Assembly (NCBI GenBank): GCA_900759435.1
Contig: CAAEVD010000242.1
Location: 1 to 12,678, forward strand
Source of the DNA: an uncultured Collinsella sp.
Lineage (GTDB): Bacteria > Actinomycetota > Coriobacteriia > Coriobacteriales > Coriobacteriaceae
Length of the DNA stretch: 12,678 nt
Direction of reading: 5' to 3'
This document shows, in pieces, positions 7,212 to 12,678 of the stretch (position 1 is the stretch's first letter; each line of letters begins with the position of its first letter). The position numbers and the translations under genes were made by a program. Below the pieces are notes generated by a model that saw nothing but the letters and a program-made list of their open reading frames with translations, searched no databases and was not told the origin of the DNA.

Positions 7212-7685
7212 ATGATTTACGGTGCATTGGGCGATATCGAGGAGTACCGCGGAATGCTCAAGGGCCTCGACGTGCTGATCGACTGGCTCGAGGAGAACGA
7301 CCCGGCGGAGCTCGAGGTCGGCAGCCATCCGATTCTGGGCGATAAGGTCTTTGCGAACGTCATGGCGCCCACGACGCGTCCCGAGGCCGAGGCCCACTAC
7401 GAGACGCATCAGCGCTATCACGACCTGCAGATCGACGTCGAGGGTCGCGAGGCCTTTAAGGTTGCCACGGGCAGCCTGACGCTGGTTCAGGAGTTTGACG
7501 AGAAGGACGACTACGATCTGGTCGATTCCGACGCTTCGATCGCCGGCGATCTTGCTGACGATAAGTTTGCGCTGTTCGTTGCCGGCGAGCCTCATATGCC
7601 CACGCTCGAGTTCCCGGGCGATGGCGCGCAGCCGGTTAAGAAGATTTGCTTTAAGCTGCTTGCAGATGCTTACTGGGAAGAGTAA
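7212..7685 (+). CDS. YhcH/YjgK/YiaL (NanQ-like) family protein
   Basis: The 157-residue protein is a small cupin-like beta-sandwich family member. 'EAHYETHQRYHDLQIDVEGRE' covers the conserved first block, with E64, H66, H70 and Q73 as likely metal or ligand residues. 'KFALFVAGEPHMP' with H128, followed by 'VKKICFKL', is the second conserved block. Members occur beside sialic acid, GlcNAc and other sugar genes; E. coli NanQ has been linked to sialic acid anomer interconversion. Here the nagA linkage suggests sugar anomerisation or a related housekeeping step in amino-sugar use, which is inference. AGAGGGG at 7199-7205 lies 6 bases before the ATG. It is the last gene of the nag unit, ending before a strong terminator. 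Confidence 0.85.
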   Translation: MIYGALGDIEEYRGMLKGLDVLIDWLEENDPAELEVGSHPILGDKVFANVMAPTTRPEAEAHYETHQRYHDLQIDVEGREAFKVATGSLTLVQEFDEKDDYDLVDSDASIAGDLADDKFALFVAGEPHMPTLEFPGDGAQPVKKICFKLLADAYWEE

Positions 7686-7731
7686 CGAACTGCTCGTGAA
7701 CTAGCGTGATTCCCCTTGGGGAGCGCGTTTG

Positions 7732-7782
7732 AGCCCCGCCGATCGCGGTTCCTTTGGGAGACTGCGGTTGGCGGGGCTTTTA
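7732..7782 (+). terminator. Intrinsic terminator of the nag unit
   Basis: AGCCCCGCC at 7732-7740 pairs perfectly with GGCGGGGCT at 7770-7778 and is followed by TTTTAT. The 29-base interior forms a further stem (CGCGGTT with GACTGCG, including a G-T pair). A small TCCCC/GGGGA hairpin lies just upstream at 7711-7722. Confidence 0.85.
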
Positions 7783-7918
7783 TATTGGGCGCACATCTTT
7801 TGCAACAGCTGAATAAGACCTCATAGCGCTGCTATTGGGACTCAATTGATACTAAGTGCATGAAGATTAATTAGAATAATTAGGGAAACAGAGAGAACTA
7901 ATTGACAGGAGATTCCTC

Positions 7919-8500
7919 ATGAAGCTCAGCGCGACCGCTTTAATTCCAAGGCGTGCATTCTTGGCATTGGGGCTTGCGGCTGTTTCCGCTTGCCTCGCCG
8001 CCTGTTCAGGAAAAGACTCCAAGGGGAGCTATGATGATGGCTATGCCGCGGGCTATGCTGCCGCACAGGCGGATGCTGCTGGAAAAAAGAGCGGCAGCAA
8101 CGGGAATAACGATATCCCAGTATCAGGTATTGAGTACACCATCACAGGGGCGCAGCGCGGAGTAGAGAGCTTTGGTGACGGTAAGCCACTGTTGATTCTG
8201 AACTTGACCGCAAAAAATGTGTCGGAAGACCTTCAGACTGTCATGTTTTCCGGTAATGAGATATTGGCCTTTCAGGACGGCAAGGGACTTAATCCGAGTA
8301 TGTTGGTGGAAGGCCTTGATCTTCCTGAGTCGCGTCAGATACAACCTGGCACGGTTCTTGAGGGCTGGCTTGGTTACGAGCTGATCGACGAAACAACGCC
8401 AGTTGAATGTGAGGCTGGCGGCCAAATTGCTTCTTCCGATAATAATGAAGCCATCTATGGGCTGACTAATCCGCAGACTATCGATCTGAGTACTCTTTAA
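7919..8500 (+). CDS. Tat-type lipoprotein with DUF5067-like domain
   Basis: The 193-residue precursor has a signal peptide with twin arginines at 11-12 ('PRRAFLALG', matching the RRxFL core of the Tat motif), a hydrophobic stretch, and a lipobox LAAC with the lipidated cysteine at C29. The mature protein would therefore be anchored on the outer face of the membrane. A low-complexity linker (GYAAGYAAAQADAAGKK, about 41-57) leads to a beta-rich domain at about 68-165, 'IEYTITGAQRGVESFGDGKP' and 'LLILNLTAKNVSED', which resembles DUF5067/DUF4352 immunoglobulin-like lipoprotein domains. Function is unknown; a ligand-binding or cell-surface role is inference. AGGAG at 7907-7911 is 7 bases before the ATG. 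G+C is visibly lower than in the nag genes. No convincing promoter was found in the 136 bases upstream. Confidence 0.75.
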   Translation: MKLSATALIPRRAFLALGLAAVSACLAACSGKDSKGSYDDGYAAGYAAAQADAAGKKSGSNGNNDIPVSGIEYTITGAQRGVESFGDGKPLLILNLTAKNVSEDLQTVMFSGNEILAFQDGKGLNPSMLVEGLDLPESRQIQPGTVLEGWLGYELIDETTPVECEAGGQIASSDNNEAIYGLTNPQTIDLSTL

Positions 8501-8534
8501 TCATTACTCATACGTTTAAAAATCTGTCCAGACT

Positions 8535-8567
8535 TTTGATTTGGGTTAAGGGACCCCCCTAATCAAA
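8535..8567 (+). other. Inverted repeat between lipoprotein and EcsC-like genes
   Basis: TTTGATT at 8535-8541 pairs with AATCAAA at 8561-8567; after a T-T mismatch GGG pairs with CCC inside. No T run follows on either strand. It could be a weak terminator, a regulator site or a processed mRNA structure. Confidence 0.35.
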
Positions 8568-8666
8568 GAGCCAAAATTTAGGACGGGAGCAGGTACGGTT
8601 TAGTCGTTGATCTAAGATTGAGCTGTTACGACGTTGTGGGAACTCTATCGGCAAGAAGCCGTTAAT

Positions 8667-9734
8667 ATGCCGGCAGACGATCGATTGGAAGGCTGTATGG
8701 ACGTCAGGCTGCTTGGAAAGAAAAACGAGGGCGAGGGTCTTGAGGTCGCCGTTCCCGTTGATTCGGCTTTTGCAGAGCTAAAAGACAAGAGCGACGAGCA
8801 GCTGGCGGAGGCCCAGAGATTTTTGATTAACTTTATGAAAAAGGTTGCTCGGTTAAAGGGAGTGAGAATTGATCGGCTCCATTTCCTCCGCTCGGAGCTG
8901 AGGAAGAAGGGCGTCCATAAAGATGTTGTCGAGTTTGCCGTGGAAACAACCCCCGTTACTGCCGGAATCGATGCGGGTCTAATCGATAGAATTGCTAGGG
9001 AAGTAATTGATTTTGAGACAAAGAAGTCAACGGCCCTTTCCTTTGCAGCGGGTCTTCCCGGAGGTGTCGCGATGGCGGGCACCATTCCTGCCGATATGAC
9101 GCAATACTACGTGCACGCATTCAGGATTATGCAGAAGCTGGCATACCTGTATGGCTGGCAGACCTTTTTTGAAGAATGTGACGACGTTGATGACGAGACT
9201 CTCTACGAAATGGCAGTGTTGCTCGGTGTAATGATGGGTGTAGGCAGTGCGAATTCGATGCTAACCGTAATCGCCAAAAACGCCCAAGAGACGGTCGCGA
9301 AAAAGGTCGCTCGCCAGTCGCTAACCAAGACCAGTTGGTATCCGATCCTGAAGAAGCTCTTGAGCTTCATGGGTATCAAGATAACAAAGCAGACGGTGGG
9401 GGATGCCGCTGGCAAGGTTGTTGTGGGCGTCGGTGGCGTAATCTCTGGTGTTATCACCTATACGGGTCTTTCAAAGGGATCGGCGCGCTTGCGTAGGCAG
9501 CTTAAGTGCTTGCCGCAGGCAAGCGAGCGGATTCCTGGCACTGGGTACCATGAAAAGGATGAGGCCGCGGTTGCCAAGAGGCGGATCGACGTAGCGGAAC
9601 CCCTCTTTATCGAAAAGTTCGGATTTACCCCCATGTTCTACGGCTCTATTGTTGAATATGCTGACCGGCTGGAGGAGTCACTGGCGACTGGAGAAGCGAA
9701 GCTGGATGCATATAATCCGGACGTTCTTCTCTGA
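8667..9734 (+). CDS. EcsC-family protein
   Basis: The 355-residue protein belongs by sequence character to the EcsC family, membrane-associated proteins of unknown function named after the B. subtilis ecs operon. The core at about residues 120-270 shows 'TALSFAAGLPGGVAMAGTIP' followed by a helix 'FRIMQKLAYLYGW', typical of the family, and glycine-rich hydrophobic segments at about 181-202 and 251-269 ('VVVGVGGVISGV'). The first 90 residues are charged and helical. The start is uncertain: ATG 8667 has only a weak AAGAAG, while ATG 8697 has GGAAGG just 4 bases before it; a TTG at 8634 is less likely. G+C is low for the window. It may be co-transcribed with the lipoprotein gene 166 bases upstream, but a hairpin lies between them. 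No clear terminator follows. Confidence 0.7.
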   Translation: MPADDRLEGCMDVRLLGKKNEGEGLEVAVPVDSAFAELKDKSDEQLAEAQRFLINFMKKVARLKGVRIDRLHFLRSELRKKGVHKDVVEFAVETTPVTAGIDAGLIDRIAREVIDFETKKSTALSFAAGLPGGVAMAGTIPADMTQYYVHAFRIMQKLAYLYGWQTFFEECDDVDDETLYEMAVLLGVMMGVGSANSMLTVIAKNAQETVAKKVARQSLTKTSWYPILKKLLSFMGIKITKQTVGDAAGKVVVGVGGVISGVITYTGLSKGSARLRRQLKCLPQASERIPGTGYHEKDEAAVAKRRIDVAEPLFIEKFGFTPMFYGSIVEYADRLEESLATGEAKLDAYNPDVLL

Positions 9735-9873
9735 TACTCAGCGGAATTAGGCTATGCGCAACAGGATTGTTGTTCGATCTAATGTGAACGTTGGATGATG
9801 CTAGCTATTTATGGAAAACGGTTAAAAAGTTTTTCACCCCTTTTTCACTCCTCGGAGAAGGAGGAAAGAGACG

Positions 9874-9913
9874 CGAAAAAGAAAAAGCTCAGAAGCAATT
9901 ATGCTTCTGAGCT
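9874..9913 (-). terminator. Intrinsic terminator of tRNA-Thr
   Basis: Read on the minus strand, a 12-bp stem (plus-strand 9886-9897 against 9902-9913) with a 4-base loop is followed by TTTTTCTTTTT. It lies just 12 bases beyond the tRNA 3' end. Confidence 0.9.
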
Positions 9914-9925
9914 GCACGAATACAA

Positions 9926-10001
9926 TGGAGCCAGCGACCGGGCTCGAACCGGTGACCCCCGCTTTACGAGAGCGGTGCTCTACCAACTGAGCTACGCTGG
10001 C
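9926..10001 (-). tRNA. tRNA-Thr (anticodon CGU)
   Basis: The minus strand folds into a full cloverleaf. The acceptor stem is GCCAGCG with CGCTGGC, the D stem is GCTC/GAGC around AGTTGGTA, and the anticodon stem is CCGCT/AGCGG with loop CTCGTAA. The T arm is ACCGG-TTCGAAC-CCGGT. The anticodon CGT (plus-strand 9966-9968) reads ACG, a threonine codon. The discriminator base is T, and CCA is encoded in the DNA (9926-9928). Length is 76 bases with CCA. Confidence 0.97.
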
Positions 10002-10040
10002 GACCATGTGGTGACGCAACTGAGGCGTCAACGGCTGTTT

Positions 10041-10069
10041 ATGATACGGGACATCGCAAATCCGCGCAA
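10041..10069 (-). promoter_or_regulatory. Candidate promoter of tRNA-Thr
   Basis: On the minus strand, TTGCGC (10064-10069) and TATCAT (10041-10046, 5 of 6 to TATAAT) are 17 bases apart. The start would fall near 10034, about 33 bases before the tRNA 5' end. The -35 is a poor match. Confidence 0.5.
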
Positions 10070-10118
10070 GTGTTCTGACGGCTTTTCTCACTTTAAATGC
10101 ACTAATATTGGAGGCGTG

Positions 10119-10157
10119 ATGTCTGCGGTACCCATTTGGTGCTTGACCTGCTGTTGA
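10119..10157 (+). CDS. Tiny candidate leader ORF (12 residues)
   Basis: ATG at 10119 is followed by 11 sense codons and TGA, giving MSAVPIWCLTCC. A strong SD, GGAGG at 10110-10114, stands 4 bases before the ATG, better than that of the EIIB gene downstream. The peptide is rich in Cys and holds a Trp, as leader peptides can. It ends 51 bases before the EIIB start. I see no clear terminator/antiterminator pair between them, only an ACCCAT/ATGGGT inverted repeat (10130-10135 and 10182-10187). It could be chance. Confidence 0.3.
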   Translation: MSAVPIWCLTCC

Positions 10158-10208
10158 GTTGGTGGCCGACGTCCCGCTCGTATGGGTCTCAAACAGAATG
10201 GGGCAGTC

Positions 10209-10688
10209 ATGGCTCAACCCAAGATTCTTCTCACGCGTATCGACGACCGTTTCATTTACGGGCAAGACGTTGAGCTATGGAACGAAGCCGTGGGTTCCAA
10301 CCTCGTCCTAATCGTCAACGATGAGATCGCGGCAGATTCGCGCCAATGGGCACCCATGAGGGTGGCGGCGCCAGAAGGCATTTGGACGCGGTTTTTCTCG
10401 GTGCAAAGGACTATCGACATCATTCATACCGCAACGCCGCGTCAATGGATTCTGGTCATGGTGGCCTCACCCGCCGATGCGCTCGCGCTGGTTAAGGGCG
10501 GCGTGCCCATCACCAAGATCAGCATCGGTCACATGCAGGCAGGGGAGGGCAAGCGCCCCATAACGCCCGCAGTCGCCGTAGACGACGCAGATGTCGCAGC
10601 CCTCAAAGAGCTGCAGGCGCTCGGCATAGAACTAGAAATCCGTTACCTCCCCAGCTCCAATCCCGACCCCATCCAACTAGTCATTTAA
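10209..10688 (+). CDS. Orphan mannose-family PTS EIIB-like protein, active-site His replaced by Tyr
   Basis: The 159-residue protein aligns along its whole length with mannose/fructose/sorbose-family EIIB: 'LLTRIDDRFIYGQ' at 7-19, 'LIVNDEIAAD', 'APEGI', 'SPADALALVKGGVP', 'ISIGHMQAGEGKRPI', 'AVDDADVAALKELQALGIELEIRYLP'. In active EIIB the first motif is RxDxRxIHGQ, with the histidine carrying the phosphate. Here Y17 (codon TAC at 10257-10259) takes that place, so normal phosphotransfer should be lost. The 'IGHMQ..EGK' loop resembles amino-sugar (Aga-type) EIIB. No EIIA, EIIC or EIID gene is next to it. The ATG at 10209 fits the family's N-terminus and has GGGG 5 bases upstream; ATG 10182 has no SD. 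A regulatory or sugar-phosphate-sensing role, or decay, is inference. Confidence 0.8.
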   Translation: MAQPKILLTRIDDRFIYGQDVELWNEAVGSNLVLIVNDEIAADSRQWAPMRVAAPEGIWTRFFSVQRTIDIIHTATPRQWILVMVASPADALALVKGGVPITKISIGHMQAGEGKRPITPAVAVDDADVAALKELQALGIELEIRYLPSSNPDPIQLVI

Positions 10689-10707
10689 GAACGTCCCCAA
10701 TGACTAG
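10677..10707 (+). repeat. Perfect 9-bp inverted repeat over the EIIB stop codon
   Basis: CTAGTCATT at 10677-10685 is repeated inverted as AATGACTAG at 10699-10707 with a 13-base loop. The EIIB stop TAA is at 10686-10688, so the stem starts inside the last codons. It is probably an mRNA 3' end structure. Confidence 0.5.
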
Positions 10708-10709
10708 GT

Positions 10710-10749
10710 AGCAAAGCGCCCGTCGGCGGTGGTGCCGGCGGGCGTTGCT
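10710..10749. terminator. Long G+C-rich hairpin between convergent genes
   Basis: An 11-bp stem (10717-10727 with 10734-10744, one G-T pair) plus 5 bp beyond a 2-base bulge (10710-10714 with 10745-10749) encloses the loop GGTGGT. It lies between the ends of the EIIB gene and galM, which face each other, so it may serve both. It lacks a T run on either strand. Confidence 0.5.
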
Positions 10750-10772
10750 GTGCAATATGTCGCGTTGTGGGC

Positions 10773-11825
10773 CTAGTGCCTCATAAAGTGGTATTCGATC
10801 ACATTGCTGTAGGGGTGACCCGGGCCCACAATACCCTGCGGGAACAGCGGCTGGTGCGGCGTGTCGGGGTACATTTCTGCCTCGAGGGCAAAGCCGGCAC
10901 CCCAGCCATAGTTAGCATCGTCCTTGGCGTGCTCGTCGCCCAGCCAGTTGCCGGTGTAGAGCTGCACGCCCGGGGCGGTGGTGTAGTAGTCCAGCTCACG
11001 GCCGGTCCACATCTCCTCGACGTGCATCGCGCGGCGCAGATTACGGCCGTACTGATAGCCATCGATGCACAGGCAGTGGTCGTAGCCGCGTGCCTGCTTA
11101 ATCTGCGGGTCGTCGGCTTCCATGCCGGGCGCGACGGGGCGCAGCTCGCGAAAGTCAAACGGCGTGCCCTCGACCGGAGCGATCTCGCCGGTGGGGATGT
11201 TCTGCTCGTTGATGGGCAGGTAGTGGGCAGCGTTAGCAACAAAGAAGTGCTCACAGTCCATGCCGGCGTTGTGACCGGCAAGGTTAAAGTACGTGTGGTT
11301 GGTCATGGACACGTATGTGGCGCGGTCGCTCTCACAGCCATATTCGATACGGAAGCAGCCGGTGCGCGTCACGGTAAACACGGCCGTAAAGGTGCGGTTG
11401 CCGGGCAGGCCCAACTCGCCATCCTCAAGCGAGGTGGTCATGCGCACGGCATTGTGGACCTCGTCGAGCTCAACGTCCCATACGCGCTTGTGCAGACCAT
11501 GCTCAAGATCGCTGTGCAGGTTGTTGACGCCCTCGTTGGCGGGCATATGCCAGTCCGTGCCAGCGATGGTGATCGTGGCACCTGCAGTGCGGTTAGCCAC
11601 AGGTCCGATGGTCGCGCCAAAGCAGGCGGGGTTGTCAAAGTAATCCTCGAGCTTATCGAAGCCCAGCACCACATCGCGCACGTTGCCGGGGATATCGGGC
11701 ACGTCGATGCCCAACACGGTGGCGCCATAGTCCATAATGCGAACGCAGATCTCGGGCCCGTTGAGGGTGTAACGATGAACGGGGGTACCGCACGGCGCGG
11801 TGCCGAAAAGCTCGGAAGTGATCAT
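10773..11825 (-). CDS. galM: Aldose 1-epimerase (galactose mutarotase)
   Basis: The 350-residue cytoplasmic enzyme interconverts alpha and beta anomers of aldoses such as galactose and glucose, first step of the Leloir pathway. Family landmarks are 'GPVANRTAGATI' with N78 and R79, 'NNLHSDLEHGLHKRVWDV' with H104, 'NHTYFNLAGH' with the catalytic acid H177, and 'GFALEAEMYPDTPHQP' with the catalytic base E315. The start ATG (complement of 11823-11825) has AGGA at 11831-11834 and matches the usual N-terminus; an upstream in-frame start at 11885 would add residues unlike the family. No other Leloir gene is next to it. It is divergent from a DeoR-family regulator whose start lies 206 bases away, so that regulator might control it; this is inference. 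A GATAAT element at 11877-11882 on the minus strand is a possible -10, with no good -35. Confidence 0.93.
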   Translation of the reverse strand: MITSELFGTAPCGTPVHRYTLNGPEICVRIMDYGATVLGIDVPDIPGNVRDVVLGFDKLEDYFDNPACFGATIGPVANRTAGATITIAGTDWHMPANEGVNNLHSDLEHGLHKRVWDVELDEVHNAVRMTTSLEDGELGLPGNRTFTAVFTVTRTGCFRIEYGCESDRATYVSMTNHTYFNLAGHNAGMDCEHFFVANAAHYLPINEQNIPTGEIAPVEGTPFDFRELRPVAPGMEADDPQIKQARGYDHCLCIDGYQYGRNLRRAMHVEEMWTGRELDYYTTAPGVQLYTGNWLGDEHAKDDANYGWGAGFALEAEMYPDTPHQPLFPQGIVGPGHPYSNVIEYHFMRH

Positions 11826-11952
11826 TTGGTTCCTAACATCGAGGTATTTCCGACAAACTGTAGCGCGAACAGGCGAGATTATCACTACACCCCACTAAAG
11901 CAGGGGGTATTTTTCTCAAAAAAGTGATGATTGGAGCTGCGCGGGCGTTCAT

Positions 11953-11979
11953 TTGTGACGCGTACGAGTCTGATACAAT
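11953..11979 (+). promoter_or_regulatory. Candidate promoter of the DeoR-family gene
   Basis: TTGTGA at 11953-11958 and TACAAT at 11974-11979 lie 15 bases apart, slightly short, but TGA before the -10 gives an extended -10 (TG at 11971-11972). A start near 11986 would leave a leader of about 45 bases. No clear DeoR operator pair was recognised in the intergenic region. Confidence 0.5.
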
Positions 11980-12031
11980 TTGTTCGTTACTGTTTGAATG
12001 ATATGCGCGCAAAGAACGGCGAGGATTCATC

Positions 12032-12678
12032 GTGATTAAGGCAGAGCGACAGGATAAGGTTCGTCAGCTGCTCGAAGAGCAGGGCACGGTCTCGGTTAAA
12101 GAGATTTCTGATACGTTAGGTGTCTCGGATATGACGATCCGCCGCGACCTTGAGGAACTTGCGAGCCTGGGCGAGATCGAACGCGTGCACGGTGGAGCCC
12201 GCAGTGCGCAGGGCCGTCCACATGCTATGTTGCGCCATGAGTATTCGCACAGCGAAAAGCGCACCAAGCATGCCGAGGAAAAGTTGCAGATCGCGCGCCG
12301 CGCCGTGGAGCTTATCGAGGAAGGCTCGACCATCTTTTTGGGCACGGGCACTACGGTGGAGCAGATGGCCTCGATGCTGCCGGCGTGTCGCCTGCGCATC
12401 GTGACTAACTCGCTTTCGGTCTTTAACCTGCTCGAGCCGCGCGAGGACTGTGACCTGTGCCTGGTAGGCGGCATGTACCGTCGCCGCACCGCCGCTTTTG
12501 TGGGACCAACGGCCGAGGATACCCTGCGTGCACTGGGCATCGACGCGGCGTTTATCGGCGCCAACGGCATTCTGGATGGCGACGTGTCTACGTCCAATAT
12601 GGATGAGGGTCGTATCCAGCAGCTCGCCTTTAGCAAGGCCGACTCGCGCTATCTGATCGCCGACTCCAGCAAGATCGG
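12032..12678 (+). CDS. DeoR-family sugar-responsive regulator, 3' end outside window
   Basis: GTG at 12032, with GAGGA at 12021-12025, opens a frame that stays open to the window edge (215 codons seen of a usual 250-260). Residues 1-57 are the DeoR helix-turn-helix, with 'VSVKEISDTLGVSDMTIRRD' at 20-39 and the hallmark 'ERVHGGA' at 50-56. The DeoR C-terminal sensor domain follows, with 'IFLGTGTTVEQMA' (101-113), 'IVTNSLSV', 'LVGGMYRRRTAAFVGPTAED' and 'DAAFIGANGI'. This domain binds phosphorylated sugars in related proteins such as GlpR and LacR. The gene probably leads an operon for sugar use that lies to the right, and may also act on divergent galM. The actual sugar cannot be told from this part. 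Confidence 0.9.
   Translation, partial: MIKAERQDKVRQLLEEQGTVSVKEISDTLGVSDMTIRRDLEELASLGEIERVHGGARSAQGRPHAMLRHEYSHSEKRTKHAEEKLQIARRAVELIEEGSTIFLGTGTTVEQMASMLPACRLRIVTNSLSVFNLLEPREDCDLCLVGGMYRRRTAAFVGPTAEDTLRALGIDAAFIGANGILDGDVSTSNMDEGRIQQLAFSKADSRYLIADSSKI

Noticed and set aside
5980..7227. Long minus-strand open frame (415 codons) opposite nagA
   Set aside because: It mirrors a clearly coding gene in G+C-rich DNA; its translation shows no family motifs, while the plus strand has all NagA signatures.
7783..9925. Integrative element with att sites at tRNA-Thr
   Set aside because: No integrase is present, and I could not find a second copy of the tRNA 3' end near 7783. Only the compositional shift and position support acquisition.
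9795..10157. A 120-codon plus-strand frame across the tRNA-Thr region
   Set aside because: It runs through the tRNA gene and its terminator, so a protein there is not credible. Only the last 12 codons, with their own SD, are kept as a candidate.
11889..11915. Plus-strand hairpin ACCCC/GGGGT followed by ATTTTT
   Set aside because: The stem is only 5 bp and no plus-strand gene ends there; it lies in the galM-deoR divergent region and is probably chance.
10767..11927. Long plus-strand open frame opposite galM
   Set aside because: Composition shadow of galM; valine- and alanine-rich without motifs, while the minus strand has the mutarotase catalytic residues.
1..12678. CRISPR array, insertion sequence, phage or toxin-antitoxin module
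   Set aside because: No regular repeat-spacer pattern, transposase, terminal inverted repeats or small toxin/antitoxin gene pairs were seen.

Overview
This 12.7-kb window is ordinary-looking chromosomal DNA from a high-G+C Gram-positive bacterium. The gene set, codon use, lipoprotein/Tat signal and PTS-centred sugar metabolism fit a gut Coriobacteriia member, most likely Collinsella-like. That assignment is inference from gene style, not from a marker gene. The left part (1-2957) holds the 3' end of a HEAT-repeat protein gene, an NAD-type isocitrate dehydrogenase translated directly behind it, and a single-pass membrane protein with a SurA-N-like extracellular part, closed by a strong intrinsic terminator.

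The centre (2958-7782) is an N-acetylglucosamine (GlcNAc) uptake and catabolism locus: nagE (PTS EIICB), a HutC/NagR-type GntR regulator, nagA (GlcNAc-6-phosphate deacetylase) and a YhcH/NanQ-family gene. NagE would import GlcNAc as GlcNAc-6-P, NagA would deacetylate it to glucosamine-6-P, and the YhcH-type protein probably handles a related sugar. No nagB, EIIA or HPr gene is in the window. Sites of the form TGGT-N4-ACCA occur in front of both nagE and the regulator gene, so a local repressor circuit can be read from the sequence. A cre-like element lies upstream of the nagE sites.

From 7783 to 9925 the base composition drops. This stretch holds a Tat-type lipoprotein with a DUF5067-like domain and an EcsC-family protein, ending against the 3' side of a tRNA-Thr(CGU) gene on the minus strand. 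The tRNA has its own terminator and candidate promoter. Right of the tRNA there is a tiny candidate leader ORF and an orphan mannose-family PTS EIIB in which the phosphorylatable histidine is a tyrosine.

The right end holds galM (aldose 1-epimerase, minus strand), converging on the EIIB gene. Divergent from galM is a DeoR-family sugar regulator that runs off the window. I found no CRISPR array, insertion sequence, phage module or obvious new multi-gene system. The points most worth a second look are the His-to-Tyr EIIB, the operator set around nagE and its regulator, and the lower-G+C lipoprotein/EcsC pair beside the tRNA.
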